A stretch of 47,671 bases of DNA, taken from the NCBI GenBank assembly GCA_902798815.1, contig CADBYH010000011.1, forward strand, positions 1-47,671, in the 5' to 3' direction. A model generated the notes under the pieces. It searched no databases. It was given only the letters and a program-made list of their open reading frames with translations, and was not told the origin of the DNA. This document shows, piece by piece, positions 7,601 through 15,848 of this stretch (the stretch's first letter is position 1; the number at the start of each line of letters is the position of its first letter). The translations under genes were made by a program, and so were the position numbers. The DNA is from an uncultured Erysipelotrichaceae bacterium. GTDB lineage: Bacteria > Bacillota_I > Bacilli_A > RF39 > UBA660.

Positions 7601-8527
7601 GTATTTTAAATTACTTAATATTTTTTTCATTAATATATCAAGATTTGAAGATACTTTATCATATTCTGAATCTATTTTTTTAGGTTCGTTTGTTGATAAT
7701 ACAATTGGACTTGCACTTAAAGTTACTTGATAGAAATCTTTCATTTTTGGTTCTATGAAAAATGCATTAAGACTTCTTACAATTCTTATTTCATTTACTA
7801 ATGGTATAATCATATCTTGAAAATACAATTTAAAATCAAAAATACCGTTATTGTAATCTTCATAAAATGTGAAACTATCATCAACGTTTTCGCATTTATT
7901 ATCTCTCATAAATACTTTTGTACAATCTATAATATAATTAATTCTTTCTTCAAATTCACCTTTTCCAACAAAACCATCAGAAGTTATTTGTTCAATATAT
8001 TCTTTACCTATAGCAAAAAGTATTGTTCTTGGATTATCAATTTCTTCAATTTGAAATCCTTCTAAGACAGGAATATCTAATTGTTCTGCGTGTAATTTAT
8101 AATTAATTAAGTTTTCCGTTGAACTTGTAGTTTGTTTTTCTTCAGTTATTTGATTAGAGGTTATTAAATTTTTTAATTTTTCAATTATTTCTAATAATAG
8201 ACCGCTTTTAAAACAACTATATATTTCTCCTGAGATAAATCTATCTCCTCTTATTATTTTTGTTAATGCAGTTATTGTTTCAGAATATGTGTAATTTTTA
8301 ACTTCTTTATCTCTTATTTTTTCAAAATTATCAAGATGGTTTTGATCAAGAAATTTATTATCATATAAATATTTTATAAATGTTTTTAATTGTGTATCTG
8401 GACATGATTCGGGAATTGTTACTTCTTTAGAAGATGCAGTCCCATTTATTAAAGTACAAGCATTAGGATTGTTTTTTAAATCATCAATAGTTTTTTCTAA
8501 TAATTGAATGTCTATTTTTTTATTCAT
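7592..8527 (-). CDS. Uncharacterised protein with a DUF6508-like N-terminal domain
   Basis: The 311-residue soluble protein has two parts. Residues 1-120 end in TALTKIIRGDRFISGE (about 85-101) and a following S-G-L-L-L-E-I-I-E-K-L stretch, which fits the ending of the DUF6508 domain (R-G-E-R-F-c-x-G ... G-x-L-x-x-L/I-x-x-L). Residues 145-311 form a second domain with no family I recognise, including a conserved-looking I-L-F-A-I-G-K-E-Y near 171-179. There is no signal peptide or membrane segment. TAGGAGGAAACT precedes the ATG. It stands alone on the minus strand, convergent with serS and divergent from the zinc-ribbon operon. DUF6508 proteins are unassigned. Confidence 0.55.
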   Translation of the reverse strand: MNKKIDIQLLEKTIDDLKNNPNACTLINGTASSKEVTIPESCPDTQLKTFIKYLYDNKFLDQNHLDNFEKIRDKEVKNYTYSETITALTKIIRGDRFISGEIYSCFKSGLLLEIIEKLKNLITSNQITEEKQTTSSTENLINYKLHAEQLDIPVLEGFQIEEIDNPRTILFAIGKEYIEQITSDGFVGKGEFEERINYIIDCTKVFMRDNKCENVDDSFTFYEDYNNGIFDFKLYFQDMIIPLVNEIRIVRSLNAFFIEPKMKDFYQVTLSASPIVLSTNEPKKIDSEYDKVSSNLDILMKKILSNLKYKK

Positions 8528-8621
8528 AGTTTCCTCCTACTATTTTGATTCTATTATATATATTATTGTATCATAAATTTTACTAATATATAAAATAAAG
8601 AATTTAATTATATTGCTTTTG

Positions 8622-8630
8622 TGATAAAAT
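8622..8630 (+). promoter_or_regulatory. Extended -10 promoter element before the zinc-ribbon gene at 8652
   Basis: TGaTAAAAT at 8622-8630 lies about 20 bases before the start codon. The -35 position holds only a weak ATTTAA, so this would be an extended -10 type promoter. Confidence 0.45.
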
Positions 8631-8651
8631 AAATATGTTAGGAGGATAGAA

Positions 8652-9347
8652 ATGTTTTTAATAGGTGTAATTGTACTAATAGTATTTGTTATTGGTTTAA
8701 TAATATATATAAAAATAAAAGTAAGGAGTGTTCTTGATAAAGCAGGATTTAGTGGAATGAATTTAAAGCAAGTTATTGATGAAGCAAGACTTGCTGATCA
8801 AGAAGAGGAAAAATCTTTATCTAGTATGGATAGTATTTATTTAGAACAAATTAGAAAGGATTTTCCAGATCTTAATATTAATGAGTTAAAAAGCGAGGCA
8901 GAGAAGACTATTTTGGATGTTTTTAATGGAATTGAAAAAAAGTCTACTTCAGGAATTAAAGGAAAGATAAAAAGTATAACTGAAGATATGATAAATGATT
9001 ACAAGAATACTAATGTTAAATTTGATAATTTTAAATTTCATAAAACTGTAGTGTCAAATTATAAAAAGGATAAAGGAATTGCTACAATAACATTTGGTTC
9101 TAGTTTTGAATATTATTTAGTTACTAATGGTAATAGTGTTAAAACTCAAGATAGAGCAAAAACAGAGTATGTTTATGTAATTGATATTGATCAAGTTCCT
9201 GATGAATATAAAGTGTTGGGAATAAATTGTCCTAATTGTGGTAGTCCGATTAAAAAATTGGGTGAAAAGAATTGTAGTTATTGTGGAAGCGCTGTCAAGG
9301 AGTTGCATAAAAAGGTTTTTATTTGTGACAACCTTGTTAGATATTAG
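8652..9347 (+). CDS. Single-pass membrane protein with a C-terminal zinc ribbon (Tim44-like region)
   Basis: Residues 1-21 form a membrane anchor with a very short outer end. A charged linker with a D-Q-E-E-E-K run follows, then a central domain from about 65 to 185 that resembles the Tim44-like domain of other bacterial zinc-ribbon proteins (D-F-P-D-L-N-I-N-E-L-K start). The four-cysteine zinc ribbon CPNCG...CSYCG is near 195-213. The function is unknown. It is the first of four genes reading toward the SPFH gene at 11288, all but the TPM gene carrying a zinc ribbon, and occupies the position where B. subtilis has pspA (ydjF) ahead of ydjG; it is not a PspA homolog, since it lacks the long coiled coil. 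AGGAGG precedes the ATG. Confidence 0.55.
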   Translation: MFLIGVIVLIVFVIGLIIYIKIKVRSVLDKAGFSGMNLKQVIDEARLADQEEEKSLSSMDSIYLEQIRKDFPDLNINELKSEAEKTILDVFNGIEKKSTSGIKGKIKSITEDMINDYKNTNVKFDNFKFHKTVVSNYKKDKGIATITFGSSFEYYLVTNGNSVKTQDRAKTEYVYVIDIDQVPDEYKVLGINCPNCGSPIKKLGEKNCSYCGSAVKELHKKVFICDNLVRY

Positions 9348-9362
9348 ATAATTTGTTATAAT
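9334..9362 (+). promoter_or_regulatory. SigA-type promoter upstream of the YdjG-like gene
   Basis: TTGTTA at 9334-9339, a 17-base spacer and TATAAT at 9357-9362. The -35 lies within the last codons of the preceding gene, so the YdjGHI-like genes can be transcribed separately from the gene at 8652. Confidence 0.7.
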
Positions 9363-9381
9363 TATTGTAGGATGTGATAGT

Positions 9382-10404
9382 ATGAATGGTAGCCAGAATG
9401 TTGATAATCAAAATGTTGGAGTTCAAGTTCCTAATAATAATGTAAATCAACAGAATAATGTTAATCCACCAGTAAATAATGTTACTGTTGATGCACCAGA
9501 GTTAGGTAGTGTTAGCTCAAGTGATGATGCCATTCCTAGTGAACAAACTTTAGTCAATACAATTACTTTAAAAGGTAAAATGTGTAAAGATTGCAATATG
9601 AAATTTTCAGATAATGCAAATACTTCACAGTGTGTATTTTGTGGAAGTAGTAATATTGTTGATTTTGATACAAGTGAAGATGAAACACATTATATTCCGT
9701 TTGTAAAAACATATAATGATGCAGTAGCAGATTATAAAAAGAAAACTAGATTTAAGTTTTTGTTACCATTCACATTTAAAAATAAAAAAACTAGAAAAAG
9801 AATTGTAAAGGCCTTTTTTCCGGTAAAGATATATGATGCAAAAGTATATGGAAAAATAGTCTTTTATGCTGCAGATGAAATAATTGATAAAAAGAATACT
9901 GAAGTTAAACAGTATGAAGTATCATATGATACAAATTTTGATTATAATAATGTTTTAGTTTCTTCATGTTCTAAAATAGATGAGAGTAATTATACTAATG
10001 TATTTAAGTATGACTATAGTCAAATGACTGTTTTTAACAATGATGTTTTAGGAGATGCTCTTCATGTCTATAGTGATGTAGATGATTCTGTAGATATAAA
10101 TAAACTAAATGAAAAGATTGTTAAGAATTCAGTTAATATAGTTAGAGGAAGTATAGGACATGAGTTAAAAAAATTAAAAGAAAATAACATGTCTGTTTTA
10201 TGCAATGGTCAAAAGAAAATATTAGTACCTATGTATGTTTTAAATATTAAATATAAAAATAATGATTATTTTTATTTGATGAATGGACAAAGTGGAGAGT
10301 CTTTCTTAAATATAGAAATTAGTAAGACTAAGATTGTTGTAGTTAGTTTATTAATATTTACTTTGATATTTTTAGTAATTATGTTAATTGCATTCTTTTT
10401 TTAG
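9382..10404 (+). CDS. YdjG-like zinc-ribbon membrane protein
   Basis: The 340-residue protein begins with an Asn/Gln/Val-rich low-complexity stretch (1-55). A TFIIB-type zinc ribbon follows with two Cys pairs (C-K-D-C near 69-72 and C-V-F-C near 89-92). Next come the F-x-K-x-x-x-D-A element and a mixed domain with the F-P-V-K-I-Y-D-A-K-V-Y-G motif (near 146-157), and a single C-terminal membrane helix at about 315-340. This order matches B. subtilis YdjG, which with YdjH and YdjI forms a membrane complex that localises PspA. Here the TPM and SPFH partners follow directly, supporting the match. The start codon is preceded by GGATGTGAT, which can pair with the 16S end. Confidence 0.65.
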   Translation: MNGSQNVDNQNVGVQVPNNNVNQQNNVNPPVNNVTVDAPELGSVSSSDDAIPSEQTLVNTITLKGKMCKDCNMKFSDNANTSQCVFCGSSNIVDFDTSEDETHYIPFVKTYNDAVADYKKKTRFKFLLPFTFKNKKTRKRIVKAFFPVKIYDAKVYGKIVFYAADEIIDKKNTEVKQYEVSYDTNFDYNNVLVSSCSKIDESNYTNVFKYDYSQMTVFNNDVLGDALHVYSDVDDSVDINKLNEKIVKNSVNIVRGSIGHELKKLKENNMSVLCNGQKKILVPMYVLNIKYKNNDYFYLMNGQSGESFLNIEISKTKIVVVSLLIFTLIFLVIMLIAFFF

Positions 10405-10415
10405 GAGGGTTTGTT

Positions 10416-11216
10416 ATGAATAAGATTAGTAAGTATTTGATTATTATTGTATTAAGTTTTTTTCTATTTAATAATAATTGTTTTGCAAGTACAAATACAT
10501 TTGAGAGAACAAATGATAATTTAAGAGTACCAAAAGATGTTATAGTTAGTGAAAATAATATAAACGATATTATTGCTACTCCATCAGTTAAAAGTTCTGA
10601 AAAAATTTATGATTTTGCAGACGTGTTGACTAAAAGCGAAGAAAAACAATTATATAATAATATTACTCAATATATAAGTGATTCTAAATATGATGCTGTA
10701 ATTGTTACAACAAATAATTTATGTGGATTTAGTATTTCTAATTATACTTATAATTTTTATGATTATAATGATTTTTCTGATGAAGGAATTATTTTTGTTA
10801 TATATTTAAACGGAAGTAATCCTGAGATATTTATGGGTAATAGTGGAGATCAAGATAGTAAAATATTTACTTTATATAATCAACAAATGATTAATTCTTC
10901 ATTAAGATATTTATATGAAAATTCAATATCTAAAGGTAATTATTTTGAAGCGTGTAATAACTATATAAAAATAATTGAAGGTTTTTATGCTAAGAATTCT
11001 ACAGGTAATTTTAAAGTAAATGATGAAGGGAAAATTGTTAAAAGTATTCCATTTGTTGAAATTGGAGTTATTTCTGTAGCATTAACATTTATTATTATGG
11101 TTTTATTAGTTACTGGATTTAAAAATAAAAAGATTCTTGTTAAAGAGAATGTTGATAATTATTTAAATAAAAATACTATGGTTGTTAAAAATGAATATGA
11201 TAAATTATTGAAATAA
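10416..11216 (+). CDS. TPM-domain membrane protein (YdjH-like)
   Basis: A signal peptide occupies residues 1-24 (core IIIVLSFFLF, cleavage after CFA). An outer TPM domain spans about 60-185, opening with YDFADVLTKSEEKQLYNNI (66-84) and containing the D-A-V-I-V-T-T and D-E-G-I-I-F-V-I-Y strands typical of this fold. A membrane helix at about 214-236 is followed by a short charged cytoplasmic tail. TPM proteins act in membrane-protein quality control in plastids and photosystem repair; in B. subtilis the YdjH version binds YdjG and YdjI. AGGAGGG precedes the ATG and the gene starts 11 bases after the YdjG-like gene, so the two are co-transcribed. Confidence 0.75.
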   Translation: MNKISKYLIIIVLSFFLFNNNCFASTNTFERTNDNLRVPKDVIVSENNINDIIATPSVKSSEKIYDFADVLTKSEEKQLYNNITQYISDSKYDAVIVTTNNLCGFSISNYTYNFYDYNDFSDEGIIFVIYLNGSNPEIFMGNSGDQDSKIFTLYNQQMINSSLRYLYENSISKGNYFEACNNYIKIIEGFYAKNSTGNFKVNDEGKIVKSIPFVEIGVISVALTFIIMVLLVTGFKNKKILVKENVDNYLNKNTMVVKNEYDKLLK

Positions 11217-11287
11217 TATCTTTCATTTGAATAGGTATTAATGTATAATAGTAGTATAAAATAAATTTTATAGATAGGAGATTTTTT

Positions 11288-12403
11288 ATGGGTTTAATTA
11301 AAGCTGCAGCTTCTGCTGTTGGAAGTACTTTACATGATCAATGGAAAGATTATATTAAATGTGAAGACTTAGGAAATGATATTTTAATGAAGAAAGTATC
11401 TACACCTAATGGTATTATTTCAAAAGATAGTGCTATTCAAGTTTCACCAGGACAGATTGCTGTAATATTTGAAAGTGGAAAAATAATTGATGCTACTGCA
11501 GAAGAAGGTATTTATACATTCGATCAATCTTCTTCACCAACATTCTTTGCAGGACAATTTGGTGCTGTATTTAAAGAAATGTGGACTCGTTTCGTATACA
11601 ATGGTGGAGTAAGTAAAGAACAAGCAGTATTTTATATCAATTCAAAAGAAATAATGGATAATAAGTTTGGTACACCTGCACCAATTCCATTCCAAGATTG
11701 GTCTCATCCAATTCCAAATCAAATGACTGGAACTATGAATCCACTAAGAGTTGAAGTTAAATGTTTTGGTAAATATACTTTTAAAATAAGTGATCCTGCA
11801 ACATTTATGAGTAAAATTGCTGGAACTGCTGAAGAGTATAGAAAAGATGATATTGTTGAACAAATGAGAAGTGAAGTTATAGGAGCATTCCAAAATGTGT
11901 TAAATGAATTAGGTAATTCAGAACATAAGGTACCAGTACTTGAACTTCCAAGTGCAACAGATGAAATTAAGAAAACTATGGATGAAAAAGTATTCGATCA
12001 ACCAATTAGAGATCGTGGAATTAGTATTGTTGGATTTGTTGTTGAATCTGTAACATTAGATGAAGAATCTAACAAGAAAATTGATAAATATGAACTTTCT
12101 TCAAACTCATTCATGCAACAAGGTTCTCTTGTTGGAGATTTTGGACAAGCTGTTAAAGATGCTGCAAACAACGCTAATGGAGCTGCAAACGGATTCATGG
12201 GTGTTGGAATGATGAATATGGCAAGTGGTGGAATGATGAGTGGAGTTGCTCAAGGAGCATTCCAAAATCAAGGAACTACTGCTGCAGATATTAATGCAGG
12301 AGGAGGAAATGCTGCACCTGCTGGAGCAAAATTCTGTCCAGATTGTGGAACACCTACAAATGGAGCAAAATTCTGTCCAAATTGTGGAAAACAACTAGGT
12401 TAA
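11288..12403 (+). CDS. SPFH/band-7 protein with C-terminal double zinc ribbon (YdjI-like)
   Basis: The 371-residue protein has an SPFH domain at about 30-270, with the I-A-V-I-F-E-S-G-K-I-I-D element near 59-70 and conserved G-K-Y-T-F-K-I. A Gly/Ala/Met-rich spacer (about 285-345) is followed by two short zinc-knuckle units, C-P-D-C near 352-355 and C-P-N-C near 364-367. This matches B. subtilis YdjI, a flotillin-like protein that recruits PspA to the membrane with YdjG and YdjH. There is no membrane helix, so it would be held by partners. AGGAG precedes the ATG. TATAAT at 11244-11249 might provide a separate promoter, but its -35 is poor. A strong terminator closes the operon. Confidence 0.8.
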   Translation: MGLIKAAASAVGSTLHDQWKDYIKCEDLGNDILMKKVSTPNGIISKDSAIQVSPGQIAVIFESGKIIDATAEEGIYTFDQSSSPTFFAGQFGAVFKEMWTRFVYNGGVSKEQAVFYINSKEIMDNKFGTPAPIPFQDWSHPIPNQMTGTMNPLRVEVKCFGKYTFKISDPATFMSKIAGTAEEYRKDDIVEQMRSEVIGAFQNVLNELGNSEHKVPVLELPSATDEIKKTMDEKVFDQPIRDRGISIVGFVVESVTLDEESNKKIDKYELSSNSFMQQGSLVGDFGQAVKDAANNANGAANGFMGVGMMNMASGGMMSGVAQGAFQNQGTTAADINAGGGNAAPAGAKFCPDCGTPTNGAKFCPNCGKQLG

Positions 12404-12411
12404 TTAGTTTT

Positions 12412-12437
12412 AAAACCTCTTTTAAAGAGGTTTTTTT
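12412..12437 (+). terminator. Rho-independent terminator of the YdjGHI-like operon
   Basis: AAAACCTCT (12412-12420) pairs with AGAGGTTTT (12426-12434) and is followed by a T-run. Confidence 0.9.
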
Positions 12438-12607
12438 GTTCTAAATTATTTTTATATATCCATTTTTTTTGTTGTAAAATAGACTTTTTTTATAAAAATA
12501 ATAATGGAAAAAAGTAATTAAAAAATATTGACTTGTGTGTATATTTGTTGAAATATAAGGAAATAATAATAATAAGAATTTTTTATACCTAACGGATAAT
12601 TCGTAAT
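12438..12607. other. Intergenic stretch without a gene
   Basis: This AT-rich gap contains no convincing reading frame or RNA fold. TTGACT at 12528-12533 looks like a -35, but no -10 lies at the right distance (TATAAG is 20 bases away). A short imperfect stem, ACGGA-TAA-TTCGT, lies near 12593-12605, just upstream of the promoter at 12608, and could be an operator. Confidence 0.4.
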
Positions 12608-12636
12608 TTGACTTAAAAATACTGATTTGCTAGAAT
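12608..12636 (+). promoter_or_regulatory. SigA-type promoter of the ankyrin-like gene
   Basis: TTGACT at 12608-12613, a 17-base spacer and TAGAAT at 12631-12636. Transcription would start near 12643, which argues for translation from the ATG at 12670. Confidence 0.8.
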
Positions 12637-12669
12637 ATTGAATTGTCCCGTGTAGAAGAGGTGTTTATT

Positions 12670-13347
12670 ATGTATGAAAATGAACAACAAATGATTAATG
12701 CGTGTATGGATGAACCATCCCTCGTATTTAAATTCATTAGTAATGGATATTATGAAGTTATTGAAAAAATGATAGATGAAAATATCATAGATGTTAATTT
12801 AGAAGATTGTGTTGGAAATGATGTCGTTACGAGACTATTAAAAGCAAGACAATATGATCTTGTTGAAAGATTAATGAAAAAAAGAAATTGGAATGTTAAT
12901 CATAAAAATAGCGAAGGTAATACATTTGGCCATGTATTAGCTCAGGATAATTCAATATGTGCTGTAAAAGTAGTTGAATTATTAAATAAAAAGAAGAATT
13001 ATTCACCTAATGTTAGAAATAATAGAGGAGAGACAATTTTTGATAGAGCATTAAATGGAAATTATCTTTGTACTGCAATTAAAATACTTCAAGATAAAAG
13101 ATTTACATCAATTGATATTTCTTCATTTAAAATACTTTTTGATCATATCTTTAAATGCAAAGATTATGGTAAATATATGAAGTTAAATACATTAGAGATT
13201 ATAGTTGATAATTTAGAAAAAAAGGAATTAGATCCAGAAGTTTCTAATATAGTAGAAAAGATAGTTGAGAATATGGATATAATTAAAAGAGATATTATGA
13301 ATAATAATTCTAAATTATTAAATACTCTTATTAATAGTAAAGCATAG
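12670..13347 (+). CDS. Ankyrin-repeat-like cytoplasmic protein
   Basis: The 225-residue protein has degenerate ankyrin-type helix pairs from about 15 to 150. Cues are the V-N-L-E-D-C-V-G-N-D-V-V (42-53), V-N-H-K-N-S-E-G-N-T-F-G-H (75-87) and P-N-V-R-N-N-R-G-E-T-I-F-D-R-A-L (110-125) turns, each followed by a helix. The C-terminal third is charged helix without repeats. There is no signal peptide or membrane segment. I chose the ATG at 12670 with GAGGTG upstream and rejected a TTG at 12643, which coincides with the predicted transcription start. It is monocistronic, with its own promoter and terminator. The partner is unknown. Confidence 0.65.
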   Translation: MYENEQQMINACMDEPSLVFKFISNGYYEVIEKMIDENIIDVNLEDCVGNDVVTRLLKARQYDLVERLMKKRNWNVNHKNSEGNTFGHVLAQDNSICAVKVVELLNKKKNYSPNVRNNRGETIFDRALNGNYLCTAIKILQDKRFTSIDISSFKILFDHIFKCKDYGKYMKLNTLEIIVDNLEKKELDPEVSNIVEKIVENMDIIKRDIMNNNSKLLNTLINSKA

Positions 13348-13371
13348 AGAACATTTTAAATGTTCTTTTTT
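13348..13371 (+). terminator. Rho-independent terminator of the ankyrin-like gene
   Basis: AGAACATTT (13348-13356) is mirrored by AAATGTTCT (13358-13366), followed by a T-run. Confidence 0.85.
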
Positions 13372-13428
13372 GATTGATAAATTTTATTATTTGTGGTAAA
13401 TTATAATAGTTTTAAGGGAGTTGATATT

Positions 13429-14841
13429 ATGCATTTACCTGATTATAAAGAAGCAAGAACTCGTGATAAAAGAAAATATAATAGAATAGATTTTAAGATT
13501 GATAATAATATTGAAAAAAAATATGAAGGAAAAACATATTTCTTAAAAACTTATGGATGTCAAATGAATGAACATGATAGTGAAAATATTTCTGCGATTT
13601 TAGAAGCTATGGGATTTTCTAAGGTAGATGATTATAATCAAGCTGATTTGGTTCTTTTAAATACTTGTAGTATTCGTGAAAATGCTCATAATAAGGCATT
13701 TGGAATGCTTGGTAGATTAAAACATTTAAAGAGTCAAAATAAGGGATTATTAATTGGATTATGCGGTTGTATGGCTCAAGAATCTAAAGTTGTTGATGAA
13801 ATACTAAAAGACTATAAATTTGTTAATTTTGTATTTGGTACGCATAATATTTATCAATTACCTGAAATAATTGATGATGCAGTAAAAACTAATAAACAAC
13901 AAATTGAGGTTTATTCAAGAGAAATGGATTTAGTTGAAGGTCTTCCAGTTGTTAGATCGAATAATTATAAAGCATATGTAAATATTATTTATGGTTGTAA
14001 TAAATTTTGTACTTATTGTATTGTTCCTTATACTAGAGGAAGAGAAAGAAGCCGCAAAAAGGAAGATATTATTGAAGAAGTTAAGACTTTAGTTAAGGAA
14101 GGGTATAAAGAAGTTACTTTATTAGGACAAAATGTCAATGCCTATGGAAAAGATTTATATGATGACTATAATATGGGAGATTTACTTGAAGATATTGCTA
14201 AATTAAAAATACCAAGAATAAGATTTATGACTAGTCATCCTTGGGATTTTACAGACAAGATGATAGATGTTATTGGAAAGTACTCTAATATAATGCCAAG
14301 TGTTCATTTACCTGTACAAAGTGGATCAAGTAAAATATTAAAATTAATGGGAAGAAGATACACTAGAGAGCAATATTTAGAATTGTTTCATAAAATTAAG
14401 AAAATTGTTCCTGGAGTTTCAATATCAACAGATATTATTGTAGGATTTCCTGGTGAGACAGAAGAAGATTTTATGGAAACTTTATCTTTAGTAGAAGAGT
14501 GTAAGTTTGATAATGCTTTTACATTTATATTTTCTGAAAGAGAAGGAACACCTGCTTGTAAATTAAAAGATAATATAACTTTAAAAGAAAAAGAAGAAAG
14601 ACTTTATAAATTAAATGAAATAGTTAATAAATACTTTTTAGAAAACAATAAAAAACTTGAAGGAAAAGTTGTCAAAGTACTTGTTGAGGGTGTATCTGAT
14701 AAGAAGAATATGTATTTTGGTTATAGTGATACAAATAAACTAATTAATTTTTCAAGTGATAGAGAATTGTATTGTGGAGATATTGTAGATGTAGAAATTA
14801 CAGAAGCAAAAACATGGAGTTTAGATGGAAAAGTTAAATAG
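13429..14841 (+). CDS. miaB: tRNA-2-methylthio-N6-dimethylallyladenosine synthase
   Basis: This radical-SAM methylthiotransferase modifies i6A37 of tRNAs reading UNN codons. The N-terminal UPF0004 domain holds the three auxiliary-cluster cysteines at Cys44 (TYGCQMNEHDSE), Cys80 (LLNTCSIRENA) and Cys114 (GCMAQ). The radical-SAM cluster is YGCNKFCTYC with Cys190, Cys194 and Cys197, followed by the MiaB signature G-R-E-R-S-R. A TRAM domain ends the 470-residue protein. I start at the ATG at 13429 with GGGAG upstream, since a TATAAT at 13402-13407 lies inside the longer GTG-initiated frame from 13393. The downstream YmcA-like gene overlaps its end by 17 bases, the same order as in B. subtilis. 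Confidence 0.95.
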   Translation: MHLPDYKEARTRDKRKYNRIDFKIDNNIEKKYEGKTYFLKTYGCQMNEHDSENISAILEAMGFSKVDDYNQADLVLLNTCSIRENAHNKAFGMLGRLKHLKSQNKGLLIGLCGCMAQESKVVDEILKDYKFVNFVFGTHNIYQLPEIIDDAVKTNKQQIEVYSREMDLVEGLPVVRSNNYKAYVNIIYGCNKFCTYCIVPYTRGRERSRKKEDIIEEVKTLVKEGYKEVTLLGQNVNAYGKDLYDDYNMGDLLEDIAKLKIPRIRFMTSHPWDFTDKMIDVIGKYSNIMPSVHLPVQSGSSKILKLMGRRYTREQYLELFHKIKKIVPGVSISTDIIVGFPGETEEDFMETLSLVEECKFDNAFTFIFSEREGTPACKLKDNITLKEKEERLYKLNEIVNKYFLENNKKLEGKVVKVLVEGVSDKKNMYFGYSDTNKLINFSSDRELYCGDIVDVEITEAKTWSLDGKVK

Positions 14842-15148
14842 TGAATTAGATAAATTGATAGATTATATAAAGAATACAAAAGAGTACAAACTATGTATAA
14901 AATTAAAAAAACAGATGGATGAAAATGATGAAGTGAAGAAGTTAATTAGTGAGGTAAAAAAACTTCAAAAAAAGTATATTAAAAGTGATTATGATGATTC
15001 CATAAAAAAAGAATTAGAAAAAAAGAATGAGGAATTATCAAGCATACCTATTTATGTTACTTATAATCAGACTCTTGAAAAGGTTAATGAAATGCTTGAA
15101 TATGTTAAGGATAATTTAAATGATTATTTTGATAACTTATTAAATTAA
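14825..15148 (+). CDS. ymcA: YlbF/YmcA family protein (RicA-like)
   Basis: The 107-residue protein is nearly all helix, with the family pattern L-I-x-x-I-K-x-T-x-E-Y near the start, a central K-K-L-Q-K-K-Y segment and a final helix with N-Q-T-L-E-K-V-N. In B. subtilis YmcA, YlbF and YaaT form the Y-complex (RicAFT), which assists RNase Y mRNA processing and affects biofilm, competence and sporulation. The YmcA assignment over YlbF rests on position, because ymcA follows miaB in B. subtilis. The start overlaps miaB by 17 bases, with GGAG inside the miaB 3' end as ribosome binding site. Confidence 0.8.
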   Translation: MEKLNSELDKLIDYIKNTKEYKLCIKLKKQMDENDEVKKLISEVKKLQKKYIKSDYDDSIKKELEKKNEELSSIPIYVTYNQTLEKVNEMLEYVKDNLNDYFDNLLN

Positions 15149-15180
15149 AAAATAAACATACAATTTGTATGTTTATTTTT
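15148..15180. terminator. Bidirectional terminator between ymcA and the convergent phospholipase C-like gene
   Basis: A perfect 14-bp stem (15148-15161 with 15167-15180) with AATTT loop has A-run and T-run flanks. It begins in the ymcA stop codon and includes the stop of the opposite gene (15173-15175). Confidence 0.92.
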
Positions 15181-15808
15181 CTTTATATTCTTTTAATACT
15201 TTTTTAATTTCTTTAACTGTATTATCAATAAAATCTTTTATTAGTGTAATGTCAAAAGAATAACTTTTTTCTTCTTTTGAATTTTCAATTATTATTCCCA
15301 TTTTATTAACTAATATATCTAATTTATCAATAGGTATTTCACGGATATTTGTTTTTGGTTTTGGAAGTTCTTCATAGAATAGTGATAAATCTAAATTATA
15401 GTCATCTAATAATTGAGTATTCATATTTGTGTAATCTGAATAAATAATTGCATTTATTTCTTCAGGATTTGTTGTTAGGATGGTTCCATCTAGTAATTTG
15501 ATTGAACCATCAGATTTTAATTTATCTATAAAACCATCAAACCATAATTTATCAGTGTATAAATGAATAAAATATCCTAAATCAAATGAATTGTTTATAA
15601 AATCGTGATATTTTTTTATGAATAAATCTATATTAGGCACATTATTTTTATATGAGTTTTTTAAAAAATGTGATTCAAATTTTGTTTTACCAATTTGTTT
15701 TGATATATCTGGAGCAATTGAACCTAAATAATAATCTTTTTTTCTTTTTATTTTTAAAGAGTTTTCTAATTCTTTTGCGACCGCAATATGTATTAATGCT
15801 GATGCCAT
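15173..15808 (-). CDS. Zinc-dependent phospholipase C-like metal hydrolase
   Basis: The 211-residue protein has the layout of the zinc-dependent phospholipase C family: an N-terminal ALIHIAVAKEL (4-14), YYLGSIAPDIS (near 27-37), a ligand-like S-H-F (near 46-48) and F-D-L-G-Y-F-I-H-L-Y-T-D (near 74-85). His, Asp and His in these elements are the expected metal ligands. There is no signal peptide, unlike secreted clostridial phospholipase C, so the substrate may be intracellular and is unknown. I use the ATG at 15806-15808 because GGAGGTTGTGTA precedes it; a longer frame 26 codons upstream overlaps the -10 element. It has its own promoter but lies 41 bases after the VWA operon. Confidence 0.7.
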   Translation of the reverse strand: MASALIHIAVAKELENSLKIKRKKDYYLGSIAPDISKQIGKTKFESHFLKNSYKNNVPNIDLFIKKYHDFINNSFDLGYFIHLYTDKLWFDGFIDKLKSDGSIKLLDGTILTTNPEEINAIIYSDYTNMNTQLLDDYNLDLSLFYEELPKPKTNIREIPIDKLDILVNKMGIIIENSKEEKSYSFDITLIKDFIDNTVKEIKKVLKEYKEK

Positions 15809-15835
15809 TACACAACCTCCTTTTATTATGATTAA

Positions 15836-15844
15836 ATTATAGCA
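15836..15844 (-). promoter_or_regulatory. Extended -10 promoter element of the phospholipase C-like gene
   Basis: On the minus strand this reads TGcTATAAT, 28 bases before the start codon; the -35 position is poor. It overlaps the 15849-16397 stop region only at its upstream edge. Confidence 0.5.
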
Positions 15845-15848
15845 TCGA

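Noticed and set aside
12107..12394. Minus-strand reading frame of 95 codons, Cys/Ser-rich
   Set aside because: It lies antisense inside the SPFH gene, over its zinc-ribbon and Gly/Ala-rich coding region, which explains the Cys/Ser bias. It has no ribosome binding site.
12528..12533. TTGACT as a second promoter of the ankyrin-like gene
   Set aside because: No -10 lies 16-18 bases downstream (AAATAT at 17, TATAAG only at 20).
12643..12669. TTG at 12643 as the start of the ankyrin-like gene
   Set aside because: It coincides with the predicted transcription start, leaving no leader for ribosome binding; the ATG at 12670 has GAGGTG upstream.
13374..13407. TTGATA...TATAAT as a miaB promoter
   Set aside because: The spacer would be 22 bases, too long for SigA. 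TATAAT alone may still act, but I could not support a full promoter.
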